Shown: positions 1 to 8,695, counted from the stretch's first letter. The stretch is 50,278 nt of DNA from Dyadobacter psychrotolerans (GCF_004349265.1 NZ_SMFL01000026.1:1-50278); one strand, 5' to 3'. Notes: generated by a model from the letters alone, not told the origin. Numbers and translations: made by a program.

Positions 1-1
1 G

Positions 2-283
2 TATTTACATGATGGGAATCTGCTGATCGACAATAATCAAATTGAAAATTCCTTACGTGGCTTGGCCCTAGGTCGGAAAAATTATCTTTTTGCCGGATCA
101 CATGATGCTGCACAGCGAGCTGCCATGATATACTCTTTCTTCGCGATCTGCAAAAAACATAATATCAATCCCTACAATTGGCTAAAAAACACCCTGCTAA
201 ACATCTCCACAATCAATCATAAAAACATTACCGACCTATATCCGCAAAACTTTAACAAAGTTCAGCAACTAACAAATATGTAG
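2..283 (+). CDS. tnpC: IS66 family transposase TnpC, C-terminal end (cut by window edge)
   Basis: The reading frame is open from the first bases of the window to the TAG at 281-283 and gives 93 residues. It carries the end of the IS66 DDE domain: an IDNNQIEN motif with the catalytic Glu, then LALGRKNYLFAGSHDAAQ, the usual IS66 C-terminal signature. About half of the residues match the same region of the complete IS66 transposase at 47883-49421, so this is a different IS66 subtype, not a copy of that one. The N-terminal part lies outside the window. No ATG start is relevant here; the frame simply enters from the left. Confidence 0.9.
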   Translation, partial: YLHDGNLLIDNNQIENSLRGLALGRKNYLFAGSHDAAQRAAMIYSFFAICKKHNINPYNWLKNTLLNISTINHKNITDLYPQNFNKVQQLTNM

Positions 284-299
284 TTGGTAGGCCGGATAC
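281..299 (+). repeat. Probable right terminal inverted repeat of the IS66 at the left edge
   Basis: Read on the - strand from 299 the sequence starts GTATCCGGCCTACCAAC and continues to CATATTT. The left end of the IS66 at 37148 starts GTATGCGTCCGATAAAAC and also reaches CATATTT. The match suggests the IS ends at 299. This is an alignment by eye, with one gap. Confidence 0.5.
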
Positions 300-438
300 A
301 ATGTACATGGCCATCAACCGAATGCGATGTGATCCAGGTAAGGGTTGATAGTTTGAATAGCGCCCAAGTTATCTTTGACGTGACTGGTCTGTTTTAGCAG
401 CCACTGCTGGTATACCCGACAGTAAATACTTTCTTATA

Positions 439-903
439 TTAGATTTTCAAACGGTTGATCATTTTGACTGCCCGGTCAATTCTGAGCTGAACGGATTTGG
501 CTGAATCCACATAGTGAATAATGCCCCGCTGGTGGCTGGCCAGCAGATTTTGAAAGAGCTCAAAACCTTCCGGGTCCTGTTCGAGCAGCTCTGTAAGCTC
601 AATGGGCATGTCCCGGCCATACTCGCTGTCATCTTTGACTACCGTAGCAGACAGCTTGTCTGACAAAACGATCTTTGCTTTTTTTCTGATCTCATTGGCC
701 AGATTAATGTAAAATGCCCCGGTTGCCATCGGCCGGATTGCGCACTGAAAGTCGATCTGATCATTTAGCCGGCACCGCACACGCCCCGGTTTTCGGCCCG
801 TGACAAACTGCCGGGCAACCTCGTCGGGAACGATCATATAAAACTCACCGCCTTTTTTAGCAAAGCGCTCCAGTACTGAATGAAAGGAAACGGCATTCTC
901 CAT
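439..903 (-). CDS. YdeI/OmpD-associated family protein with DUF1905-like domain
   Basis: The 154-residue cytoplasmic protein has no signal peptide. Its N-terminal half (residues about 8-85: FHSVLERF, FYMIVPDEVARQF, RVRCRLND, then a short beta-rich stretch) looks like the DUF1905 barrel. The C-terminal part (ELTELLEQDPEGFELFQNLLASHQRGIIHYVDSAKS) matches the helical YdeI/OmpD-associated segment that ends in a basic helix. The family is linked by name to bacteriocin or polymyxin tolerance, but no enzymatic role is established, so I give none here. It starts at the ATG complementary to 901-903 and is transcribed alone. Confidence 0.75.
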   Translation of the reverse strand: MENAVSFHSVLERFAKKGGEFYMIVPDEVARQFVTGRKPGRVRCRLNDQIDFQCAIRPMATGAFYINLANEIRKKAKIVLSDKLSATVVKDDSEYGRDMPIELTELLEQDPEGFELFQNLLASHQRGIIHYVDSAKSVQLRIDRAVKMINRLKI

Positions 904-948
904 AAGATAAATTAATCTGACCTGAAAGGAAATTACAAATTAAGGCAC

Positions 949-982
949 GAAAAAGCCACAGACGTATTTTCCTGTGGCTTTA
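949..982 (-). terminator. Rho-independent terminator downstream of the DUF1080 gene
   Basis: A perfect 10-bp stem, AAAGCCACAG paired with CTGTGGCTTT, encloses a 10-nt loop. On the - strand it is followed by a run of T (CTGTGGCTTTTTCG). It lies just after the stop of the gene at 998-1624. Confidence 0.8.
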
Positions 983-997
983 ACTTACATTATTTTA

Positions 998-1624
998 TTA
1001 CTCAGTGAGCGGTTTTACTTTGATATCTTTATAGAGCACCACACTTTTCGGATCATGGGCCTGCAGCGCAAAGGTGCCGCTGCTTAAAATCCGGCCTTTA
1101 CCATTGACCGCTCTTTTATCCGGATCGGATTCTTCAAAATCAACGACAACCTTGTCATTGATTTTGATGGTGATGTGTTTTCCTTCAACTTTGATGTATT
1201 CGGTATACCACTCGTTGTCTTTGGCGTAGGTTTCTTTCACATCCATAATATCGTATAAGCTTCCCGTACGTTTCCAGTCGGTATGCGAATTATTGACCTG
1301 AATCTCATAACCCTGCGACGGCCAGCCATCTTCCTGATAGGCCGTATGGATATAAATCCCGGAATTCGCGCCCGGTTTGGTCATGACCTGGGCCTGAAAT
1401 TCAAAGTTTTTAAACATGTGGTTTTTCACAGCGCCCTCATAAAACAGATGCGCTCTGGGTCCTGCGATCTGAATCGCGCCATCAACTACGGAAAAGGAAG
1501 AAGCGTTCGCCCCTACCTTCCAGCCTGTCAGGTCCTGGCCGTTAAATATAGAGACCCAGCCGTCCTGAGCAAAAACAGGAGTAGTCAAAAACAAGAGAAA
1601 TAATAGTTTTAGTTGCTGTTTCAT
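998..1624 (-). CDS. Secreted DUF1080 (3-keto-disaccharide hydrolase-like) protein
   Basis: The 208-residue protein starts with a clear signal peptide (MKQQLKLLFLLFLTTPVFAQ, cleavage after about residue 19). The mature part opens with DGWVSIFNGQDLTGWKVG, the hallmark start of DUF1080 / 3-keto-disaccharide hydrolase domains, and has the family's GANSGIYIHT and QGYEIQVNNSH motifs in a concanavalin-like beta-sandwich. Family members act on 3-keto-glycosides or bind carbohydrate in the periplasm. The protein is a single complete domain of usual length. It has its own terminator at 949-982 and no operon partner. Confidence 0.88.
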   Translation of the reverse strand: MKQQLKLLFLLFLTTPVFAQDGWVSIFNGQDLTGWKVGANASSFSVVDGAIQIAGPRAHLFYEGAVKNHMFKNFEFQAQVMTKPGANSGIYIHTAYQEDGWPSQGYEIQVNNSHTDWKRTGSLYDIMDVKETYAKDNEWYTEYIKVEGKHITIKINDKVVVDFEESDPDKRAVNGKGRILSSGTFALQAHDPKSVVLYKDIKVKPLTE

Positions 1625-1635
1625 GAAATTGTTGT

Positions 1636-1780
1636 TTGATAAACTAACAAGTAAAATCTGTAAACTGTCTACTCTAAATCACCCACGAACACCTTGCGTT
1701 AACTGTTAACTAAAAACTGTAAACTATGTCCCCCACTCCCCCTGCCTTCCTTTTGTACTTAAAACTGTGAACTGTAAACT
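1636..1780. repeat. Short degenerate repeats of the type AACTGTAAACT
   Basis: The spacer between two - strand genes contains several near-copies of CTGTAAACT: around 1658 (ATCTGTAAACTGTC), 1718 (AAACTGTAAACTATG) and 1764 (AACTGTGAACTGTAAACTTCC), with the related GTTAACTGTTAACT near 1698. They are direct repeats with no coding potential. The function is unknown. Confidence 0.5.
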
Positions 1781-1782
1781 TC

Positions 1783-3522
1783 CTATCTGATCAAATGCAC
1801 AGCCCCCTTGTAATCGAGCAGCTCTCCCGATTTAAGCTCGACTTTGATCTTGTAAGGATAAGCGCCCGATGCGGTGATAACGCCCTGATAGGTGCCCGGC
1901 CATCCGTAAGCGGGATCCGATGCTGCAAAATTCTCCTTTCGGAAAATCACCTCACCCCATCGGCTATAGATGACCATTTCCCGGATTTGTTTGACGCAGC
2001 TGTTGCCGAAGACATAAAATAGCTCGTTATGACCATCATTTCCAGGAGTAAAAGCATCCGGGATTTCAATTCCGCAAGGTTTAACCGAAATTTTCACTTG
2101 TCCGTCCTGTTTGCAGATATGTCCCGGGTCGGTCACTGAGACGGCATACTGGGTCGAAACCCTGGGTTTGGCCCATGGGTCATCACAATCCTGACAGGAA
2201 AGGCTGTTCTCTGTTTTCCAGCTATACTCAAAGCTGCCGGCCGGCTCTGTAAGAGCAAGAATATGCACGCTATCGCCCTGGGTTATAAACTGGTCCGGTG
2301 TCATGCTCAAAGCGAGCTGCACCACCGTCAGATGCGTAGTGACAATACTATCGCAGCCTGTGATCTGCGGCACGTTACGAATATGGGTTCCCGGCGTTGT
2401 ATACACCGTGTCGCCCACAGTCAGACTCTCGCCTTCACAAATGGATTTGTTTTGGGTGTATTTGACGACCTTATTTACTTTCAGTCTGAGCGTGACGGTG
2501 CTGTCACAGACATTGGACCGGTTGATGTTTCTGATAAAAGTACCCGTAGTTCTATAAACCGTATCGCCGACAGCGACCTGTTCTCCCTCACAGATTGTTT
2601 TATCAACCGAGCCGCTTGTTTTTTTGTAGGGGATCTTGTAGTCCAGTTGCAGCGCGCAGGATTCATTTAGCGACCCCAGCGGCACCATCTTAACACTGTA
2701 CTCGTCACCCAGCCTCGCTTTAACACGGATGCTTTGCGTGGTCTGTCCATTACTCCATGTGTATTTACCAAAACCCTGCGGAGCCAGAAGCGTCATAAAT
2801 CCATTCTCATCAGGACAATCCGAGGCGGAGCGAATCTCTGATTTAAGACATTCGGCGTCAAAATAGGCATAGCCCAAATGCCGCATTCTTGTGCAGCCGT
2901 GCGCAGTGACGACAATCGTGATGGTTTTACCGATCATAGCCCGAAGATCGATCGCGCCGGTTGTCCAGTCACGGTACTGCAAATCTCCCGAGGTCGTAAA
3001 ACCGTCTACGGCGTCAAGGCCCTGAAGCTGGATGTCATAACTGCTGCACAAAAGCTCCTGGCCATTGCTGTCATAGATCTGAACGTTAAAACCAGGCTTT
3101 TGATAAGGGGCATGATTCGCCCCGCCGTTGATGGTGTTTTGAAGGACGACGGCAAATTTATATTGAAACAGCGTATTGTCAGCCGTGATGAAATAATCTG
3201 TTTTTATCCGGGAAAAATGCCCGCCTTCGACGGTATTGCCAATCCGGATCGAGTGCGTACTGCCTGGCGCAACCATCGGAATAGAAGGAATCAGTCTGTC
3301 ATTACCATCCGATAAACTGGTAATATAATGATCAGCAGTGGTCGTTCCCAAAAGCTCATTTTGATAGACGGTTTTGGCGTCATTATCCGTGACCGTGCCG
3401 TAGCTCAGCTCCCAGCCAGAAGTGTTACCCTTTTCAAAGCCTACGTTACTACAATCCACCTGGGCCAAGGCCGGCAGAACAACAGATAACACCACAAATA
3501 AGGAAAGTAGTCTTTTTATCAT
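1783..3522 (-). CDS. Type IX secreted protein with gliding-motility-associated C-terminal domain (paralog 1)
   Basis: I start at the ATG complementary to 3520-3522, which places a signal peptide (MIKRLLSLFVVLSVVLPALAQ) at the N-terminus; an upstream start would add seven residues. The protein has about 579 residues. An N-terminal domain (VDCSNVGFEKGNTSGWELSYG onward, to about 230) is followed by a small Cys-containing beta domain. Two tandem repeats follow, of the type TICEGEQVAVGDTVYRTTGTF...CDSTVTL and SICEGESLTVGDTVYTTPGTH...CDSIVTT. A PKD-like domain then leads to a type B sorting domain starting at IEIPDAFTPGNDGHNELF and ending KGAVHLIR. Such domains direct export by the type IX system and surface or secreted location. 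The ligand is unknown. It lies upstream-to-downstream in tandem with a close paralog at 3986-5722. Confidence 0.88.
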   Translation of the reverse strand: MIKRLLSLFVVLSVVLPALAQVDCSNVGFEKGNTSGWELSYGTVTDNDAKTVYQNELLGTTTADHYITSLSDGNDRLIPSIPMVAPGSTHSIRIGNTVEGGHFSRIKTDYFITADNTLFQYKFAVVLQNTINGGANHAPYQKPGFNVQIYDSNGQELLCSSYDIQLQGLDAVDGFTTSGDLQYRDWTTGAIDLRAMIGKTITIVVTAHGCTRMRHLGYAYFDAECLKSEIRSASDCPDENGFMTLLAPQGFGKYTWSNGQTTQSIRVKARLGDEYSVKMVPLGSLNESCALQLDYKIPYKKTSGSVDKTICEGEQVAVGDTVYRTTGTFIRNINRSNVCDSTVTLRLKVNKVVKYTQNKSICEGESLTVGDTVYTTPGTHIRNVPQITGCDSIVTTHLTVVQLALSMTPDQFITQGDSVHILALTEPAGSFEYSWKTENSLSCQDCDDPWAKPRVSTQYAVSVTDPGHICKQDGQVKISVKPCGIEIPDAFTPGNDGHNELFYVFGNSCVKQIREMVIYSRWGEVIFRKENFAASDPAYGWPGTYQGVITASGAYPYKIKVELKSGELLDYKGAVHLIR

Positions 3523-3985
3523 ACGCAGATTTAAGCCAGCCAAAACAAAGGTAAATTACCTTGAAACCACGAGATTATGAAGTGAAAAGTAAATTATGTT
3601 TGAGTCTACTGTTCTGTTCGATCCGGGTATTCGCGGGTGAGGATTATTTTTTGTCGTTAAGGGGTTACGAAACGTTCCGAAGGAACGAGAATGCAATTCA
3701 TGTTAATGGATTTCTACCAACGAAATGTCCCGAATGGGACATGGTTTTAACCCATTGTCGTTTCAAATTTTAAAAACCATAATCCCAGGTTTTACAGATG
3801 CCCGAAAATGTTCCGTAGGAACATCTCGTCGGTAGAAACGGATCACGAAATAACAGCAACGTTCCATAGGAACGTCTCGTAAAATCAACCCCTACAAACC
3901 AACAACGCCGTTTCCCCAACCCTGACCAAACATGACAACCCCTGACTATTACCTGTCCCATCCCTCCTGCCCCACCCGCCTTCAC
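3523..3985. repeat. Nested inverted repeats made of short palindromes, in a gene-free spacer
   Basis: The spacer holds four related palindromes: CGTTCCGAAGGAACG (3673-3687), ATGTCCCGAATGGGACAT (3725-3742), ATGTTCCGTAGGAACAT (3808-3824) and ACGTTCCATAGGAACGT (3859-3875). The arms outside them are also related. TTTCTACCAACGAA before unit 2 is the near reverse complement of CTCGTCGGTAGAAA after unit 3. AGGGGTTACGAAA before unit 1 mirrors TCTCGTAAAATCAACCCCT after unit 4. The inner pair therefore sits inside an outer pair, giving a large nested inverted structure over about 3658-3895. It resembles REP-type elements. I see no convincing gene in 3523-3985. Confidence 0.75.
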
Positions 3986-5722
3986 CTATCTCAAAAGATT
4001 CACCACCCCATTATAATTCAGCATTGCTCCCGAATTAAGCTCCACTTTAATTTTATAAGGATACACACCCGGCGGACTAATCTGCCCGTGGTAAGTTCCC
4101 TGCCAGCCCGAAGCGGGATCCGATGCAGCAAAATTCTCTTTCTGGTAGATCACCTCACCCCAGCGGTTATAGATACACATTTCTTTAATCTGCTTGACGC
4201 AGCTGTTACCAAAAACATAAAAGACTTCATTGAGCTGATCATTTCCGGGAGAGAAAGCGTCAGGGATTTCAATGCCGCAGGGTTTGACAGCGATCCTGAC
4301 CTGCCCTTGCTGACTGCATACATGAGCTGTGTCACTTACCGCGACGGTATACAAAGTAGAAACCAGTGGTTTGGCCCAGGCATCCGCACAACTCTGACAG
4401 GAAAGGCTGTTCTGCGTTTTCCATACATACTCATAACTTCCCGAAGGCTCAGCCAGCGCATGTACCTGAACGCTGTCCCCGGCGGTGATGTAAAGATCCG
4501 GTGTTACAGACAAGGCCAGCTGTACAACTTCAAGTTTGGTCGTCACTACGCTATCACAGCCGGTTAACTGGGGAACGTTTTTGATGTAGGTTCCGGGTGT
4601 GGTGTAAACCGTATCGCCCACCGCCACACTTTCTCCCTCACAGATCCGTAGACTCTGGGTGTATTTTACGGTGGGATTTACGATAAGAGTCAGGGTAACG
4701 GTACTGTCACATACGTTGGAGCGGCTGATGTTGCGAATGAAGGTTCCAGACGTTTTATAAACCGTATCGCCAACTGCCACCTGCTCCCCTTCACAGATGG
4801 TCTGGTTTAAGGAAGCGGTCATTTTTTTATATTGGATAGTGTAATCCAGCTGCAAAGCGCAGGACTCATCCAGACTGGCCAGCGGCACCAGTTTTACATT
4901 GTATTTATCACCCAGATTGGCTTTGACCTTAATACTTTGCGTCGTCTCACCGGTATTCCAGGTGTATTTGCCAAATCCTTCAGGGGCCTGAAGGGTCATG
5001 TCTCCATTTTCATCCGGGCAGGAAGACAAAGCCTTGATCTCTGATTTTAAACACTGGGCGTCAAAGTAGGCATAACCAAAATGGCCCTTCTGTGTACAGC
5101 CATGGGCGGTTACAACGATAGTGATCGTTTTTCCAACATAGTTTCTTAAATCGATCGCGCCCGTTGTCCATGGGCGGTACTGTATATCACCTGAGGTTAA
5201 AAAACCATCGACTGTACTCTCACCCTGAAGTTGGATGTCATAACTGCTGCAGGTCAGTTCATCGCCGTTGGTGTCATAAATCTGAATGTTAAATCCCGGT
5301 TTCTGATACGCTGCATGCGCAGCCTGACCTGTTCCGGAAGTGTTTTGAAGCAAAACGGCAAACTGGTATTGAAAAAGTGTGTTATCCTGCGTGACGAGAT
5401 AATTGGCTTTGATTCTTGTAAAGTGTGTTCCTGTACTTGTATTGCCGATCCGGATCGAATGCGTGCTACCCGGAGCCACCATTGGGATGGACGGGATTTT
5501 CGGATCGTTGCCGCTGCTGGTCACAAAGTGCTCAGTCCCTTGTGTGCCGGAGGTTTCTCCCTGATAGACTACTTTTTGATTAACATCCACTACTGTCCCG
5601 TAACTAAGAGACCAGCCCGCCGTTGTGCCCTGTTCAAATCCGATATTACTGCAATCCACCTGGGCTGATGCATTCGCAGCGTTGACTAGGATTAGAATCG
5701 GTAATAGTAGCGATAGTCTCAT
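3986..5722 (-). CDS. Type IX secreted protein with gliding-motility-associated C-terminal domain (paralog 2)
   Basis: This is a close paralog of the gene at 1783-3522, with the same domain order. I take the ATG complementary to 5720-5722; an upstream GTG would add three residues. It has a signal peptide (MRLSLLLPILILVNAANASAQ), an N-terminal VDCSNIGFEQGTTAGWSLSYG domain, and two CEGE...VGDTVY...CDS-VT repeats. A PKD-like domain with the paired LSCQSCADAWAKP segment follows, then the type B sorting domain (IEIPDAFSPGNDQLNEVF to NGVVNLLR). The lengths are 578 and 579 residues and the two proteins align along their whole length, so this looks like tandem gene duplication. The ligand or enzymatic role is unknown. 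Confidence 0.88.
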   Translation of the reverse strand: MRLSLLLPILILVNAANASAQVDCSNIGFEQGTTAGWSLSYGTVVDVNQKVVYQGETSGTQGTEHFVTSSGNDPKIPSIPMVAPGSTHSIRIGNTSTGTHFTRIKANYLVTQDNTLFQYQFAVLLQNTSGTGQAAHAAYQKPGFNIQIYDTNGDELTCSSYDIQLQGESTVDGFLTSGDIQYRPWTTGAIDLRNYVGKTITIVVTAHGCTQKGHFGYAYFDAQCLKSEIKALSSCPDENGDMTLQAPEGFGKYTWNTGETTQSIKVKANLGDKYNVKLVPLASLDESCALQLDYTIQYKKMTASLNQTICEGEQVAVGDTVYKTSGTFIRNISRSNVCDSTVTLTLIVNPTVKYTQSLRICEGESVAVGDTVYTTPGTYIKNVPQLTGCDSVVTTKLEVVQLALSVTPDLYITAGDSVQVHALAEPSGSYEYVWKTQNSLSCQSCADAWAKPLVSTLYTVAVSDTAHVCSQQGQVRIAVKPCGIEIPDAFSPGNDQLNEVFYVFGNSCVKQIKEMCIYNRWGEVIYQKENFAASDPASGWQGTYHGQISPPGVYPYKIKVELNSGAMLNYNGVVNLLR

Positions 5723-5891
5723 AAGAATCACGATGAAGGCTTCAAGTCATTTTGTGCTCATAAATGTTTACGTGATCAAGGCAATCACTGTTGCAAGTAT
5801 CTACACAAAAAATGGGAATGCCTGAAATGAGTTCAGTAAATTGCAACGCGTCCTTCTTTTACTTTTAGCGGTGAACGATCAAATAAATCTT

Positions 5892-7958
5892 ATGAAAAAT
5901 AAACATCTGATACTCCAAAGTTCTCTATTTTTGCTTTTTAGCTTCAAGATAGCTTACGCGGCAAATAGCAGGGATCAAAATAATATAATTGGTAATGCTG
6001 TTTTAGCTCAGCAGGAAATTCAATTATACATCTCGCCTAATGGGCTGGATTCAAACAAAGGCAGTAAAGATCAGCCCTTAAAATCCCTGGATGGCGCAAA
6101 ACAGCGGATACGGGTTCTTCGCAAAGGTAACCGGGAATTGCCAGTCAGAGTCTTTATTGGTGGCGGCATCTATGCTTTGGAAAAGCCGGTTTTATTTTCA
6201 GCAGAGGATTCAGGAAGTGAAAAAGCTTCGGTTGTTTATCAGGCTCAAAAAGGCCAGCAGCCCATAATTACCGGGAGTCGTAAACTAAATGGCTGGGCTA
6301 TTCTTAAAGATAGAGAAATACTAAAAAGACTGGATCCAAACGCAGCTGGCAAAGTATATTTCACGGATTTGAAACTAGCCGGAATTTCTGATTTTGGAGA
6401 CCCGACAGATATAGGTCTTCATCCCGAGCTATTCTGTAACAAGCAGCCACAGACATTAGCCCGCTGGCCAAACTCCGGATTTACAAAAGCTGGACAGGTT
6501 AACGGCAAAACCCCCTTGCCGGCAACCTATATCTCCAGCCGAGGCACAAAGGAAGGAGATTTTCGATACCTCGACATACGTCAGGACCGCTGGGCGCTTG
6601 AAAGCGATCCCCGTATGGAAGGCTATTGGTATTGGGATTGGAGCGAGCAGTATCAAAAGGTTGCACGAATCGATACTGTCACCAAGACGGTACACATCAA
6701 AGAACCTTATCATAATTATGGTTACAGAGACAGCCTTCGTTATTTTGGTTTGAATTTGTTGTGCGAACTAGATGCTCCGAAGGAATGGTATCTGGATCGA
6801 AAGTCCGGATTATTGTACTGGATTCCACCCGCGGGAATAAACCCGGCAAAGGCCCAGGTCAGTTTGTCTGTATTTTCCGCGCCCTTCATGGTAGAAATGC
6901 AGGATTGTGTCAATTTGTTCTTAAAAGGCCTGTCTTTTCAGGAAAGCAGAGCCAGTGCGATTAATATCAAAGAAAGTACCAACTGCATGATTTCTGAATG
7001 TAGAATTGAACGGTTTGGCGTAGATGGTATCTCAATCCAGGAAGGAAAGGCGAACGGGGTGTCAGCTTGTATGCTGCGCACATTGGGATGTGGCGGGATT
7101 AAGATCTCCGGAGGTGATCGTAAAATTCTGAGCCCTTCCGGGCACTATGTTGAAAATACAATCGTGGAAGACTTTTCACTTTTTAAAAGAACCTACCAGC
7201 CTGCGGTGCATCTACAAGGGTGTGGACACCGAATAAGCCATAATCGTTTTCGAAACTCTTCTTCATCCGCACTTCGCCTGGAAGGAAATGACCATATCAT
7301 CGAATATAACCAGATAAGCCAGGTGGTAAATGAATCTGATGATCAGGGTGGACTCGACGTTTTCTTAAATCCAAGCTACCGCGGCAACACCGTCAGATTC
7401 AATCACTGGGCAAATATTTCAGGTGGGACACGTCACGGAGCAGCAGGCGTAAGACTCGATGACATGATCTCTGGTTTTAGCATTTATGGAAACATTTTTG
7501 AAAAATGCGGCGCTGTTAATTTCGGGGCTATCCAAATTCATGGCGGCAAAGACAATACCGTGGAAAACAACGTGTTTTTTAAATGCCCAGCAGGAATCAG
7601 CTTTTCAACATGGGGTGAAAAAAGGTGGCTGAAAATGCTGGATTCATCTCTTGTCCAAAAGAAATTATATCAGGAGGTGGATATAAATTCTGAGCTTTAT
7701 CAATCAAGGTACCCTGCCCTTAAAACTTTAAGAGAAAGTGCAGATGTCAACACGATTACGAATAATCTGCTGATTGACTGCGACAAAGTCTTTTTTAGAG
7801 ATAAATCTATTCAGGTGGCAGAAAATAACACCTCGATTAAGAGCAATGATAAGAGCCTGATTAGTTTTTTAGATAGTTCCTATCTGAGCACATTTGGCTT
7901 AAAACGCATTCCATACTCTGAGATAGGTCCAAAGTCGAATCCGTGGGTAGGCGATTAA
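5892..7958 (+). CDS. Secreted right-handed parallel beta-helix protein, possible glycoside hydrolase (GH141-like)
   Basis: The frame is open from a TTG at 5841, but the ATG at 5892 gives a proper signal peptide (MKNKHLILQSSLFLLFSFKIAYA), so I start there; the protein has 688 residues. The mature N-terminus has the LYISPNGLDSNKGSKDQPLKSL motif, typical of pectate-lyase-like proteins, followed by an inserted beta domain (about 120-330). Repeated short beta coils follow (NLFLKGLSFQESRASAINI, CMISECRIERFGVDGISI, NTVENNVFFKCPAGISF), the parallel beta-helix. Members of this architecture include GH141 enzymes and uncharacterised polysaccharide-active proteins. I see no residue that fixes a substrate. 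It is divergent from the gene at 3986-5722, with about 170 bp between starts. Confidence 0.75.
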   Translation: MKNKHLILQSSLFLLFSFKIAYAANSRDQNNIIGNAVLAQQEIQLYISPNGLDSNKGSKDQPLKSLDGAKQRIRVLRKGNRELPVRVFIGGGIYALEKPVLFSAEDSGSEKASVVYQAQKGQQPIITGSRKLNGWAILKDREILKRLDPNAAGKVYFTDLKLAGISDFGDPTDIGLHPELFCNKQPQTLARWPNSGFTKAGQVNGKTPLPATYISSRGTKEGDFRYLDIRQDRWALESDPRMEGYWYWDWSEQYQKVARIDTVTKTVHIKEPYHNYGYRDSLRYFGLNLLCELDAPKEWYLDRKSGLLYWIPPAGINPAKAQVSLSVFSAPFMVEMQDCVNLFLKGLSFQESRASAINIKESTNCMISECRIERFGVDGISIQEGKANGVSACMLRTLGCGGIKISGGDRKILSPSGHYVENTIVEDFSLFKRTYQPAVHLQGCGHRISHNRFRNSSSSALRLEGNDHIIEYNQISQVVNESDDQGGLDVFLNPSYRGNTVRFNHWANISGGTRHGAAGVRLDDMISGFSIYGNIFEKCGAVNFGAIQIHGGKDNTVENNVFFKCPAGISFSTWGEKRWLKMLDSSLVQKKLYQEVDINSELYQSRYPALKTLRESADVNTITNNLLIDCDKVFFRDKSIQVAENNTSIKSNDKSLISFLDSSYLSTFGLKRIPYSEIGPKSNPWVGD

Positions 7959-8005
7959 TTTGTATGTTGCCAAACGAAATTTTTAATTCATCGAATTCTT
8001 ACGGT

Positions 8006-8023
8006 ATTCGCCGCTTCGGCAAT
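8006..8023. terminator. Small hairpin between convergent genes
   Basis: ATTCGCCGCTTCGGCAAT can form a GCCG-CTT-CGGC hairpin with AT flanks. It sits between the convergent beta-helix and LuxR genes. The stem is short and the T-run poor, so terminator function is only a possibility. Confidence 0.35.
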
Positions 8024-8074
8024 TAGCAATATTGACTGTTTACCAGTCGGAAAAAGATACCGTCATTACACCGA

Positions 8075-8695
8075 TCATGGCCGCATTAACTCCACGAGCT
8101 CCCGGATATTATTGATTTCTAATTTTTGGAAAATTCTGTTTTTGATTGCGCTGATCGATGAACGTGACTTACCCGCGATATCAGCGATGTGACTTGGTTT
8201 CAATCCATCACACAAGCACTCTGCTATCTCCCGCTCCCATTGCGTTAAAAGAATTGTTCTTATTTGCTTTTGACTGATCACTTCCCGCTTGCCGTAATCT
8301 ACTGCGTCGGTTACAAATATACTGCGGTTGCCATTTAACACCCTTTCAAAACAAGCAACTAAACAACCTACATCTGTTTGTAGCGAAACAAAGCCTATTA
8401 CCCCTGCTTCCATATACCTTTTTACCTGTTGTACTTGGATGCATCTGTCAATCACAATGATGCGGGTATATGGAAAACGTACACGTATATCATGAATTAT
8501 TTTGACATAAAACAAGGTGCGCTCTGTCCCCAGACCGATAATAATAATATCAGGAATAGTTTTGGGATGTAGTGTAGATAATAACAAAAAAGAATCAACA
8601 TCAAGTATGTTTATGTCTTTAAAATTCTGTGAAATAATAATCCTAACACCAAGTCTTACTACCGGAAATGGGTCAATAATTGCAAGAGTAACCAT
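8075..8695 (-). CDS. LuxR/NarL-type transcription regulator with degenerate receiver domain
   Basis: The 206-residue protein has a receiver-like N-terminal domain (MVTLAIIDPFPVVRLGVRIII) and a C-terminal LuxR helix-turn-helix (LTQWEREIAECLCDGLKPSHIADIAGKSRSSISAIKNRIFQKLEI). In normal receivers the segment PDIIII is followed by the phosphorylated Asp; here it reads PDIIIIGLG, with Gly. The conserved Ser/Thr position reads IIVID and the conserved Lys region reads GFVSLQTD, without Lys. The three switch residues therefore appear lost, which suggests phosphorylation-independent control. The DNA-binding helix looks intact. There is no partner histidine kinase nearby. Targets are unknown; the adjacent outer-membrane and capsule genes are candidates only by position. 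Confidence 0.82.
   Translation of the reverse strand: MVTLAIIDPFPVVRLGVRIIISQNFKDINILDVDSFLLLSTLHPKTIPDIIIIGLGTERTLFYVKIIHDIRVRFPYTRIIVIDRCIQVQQVKRYMEAGVIGFVSLQTDVGCLVACFERVLNGNRSIFVTDAVDYGKREVISQKQIRTILLTQWEREIAECLCDGLKPSHIADIAGKSRSSISAIKNRIFQKLEINNIRELVELMRP

Noticed and set aside
2263..2670. Long + strand frames opposite the secreted-protein genes (also 2878-3315, 3932-4567 and 5231-5668)
   Set aside because: They are antisense shadows of the two paralogous - strand genes; the - strand frames have signal peptides and clear domains, the + strand frames have none.
3658..3895. Palindromic repeats as a CRISPR array
   Set aside because: The units differ in sequence and orientation and the spacing is irregular; there are no regular direct repeats with spacers and no cas genes in the window.
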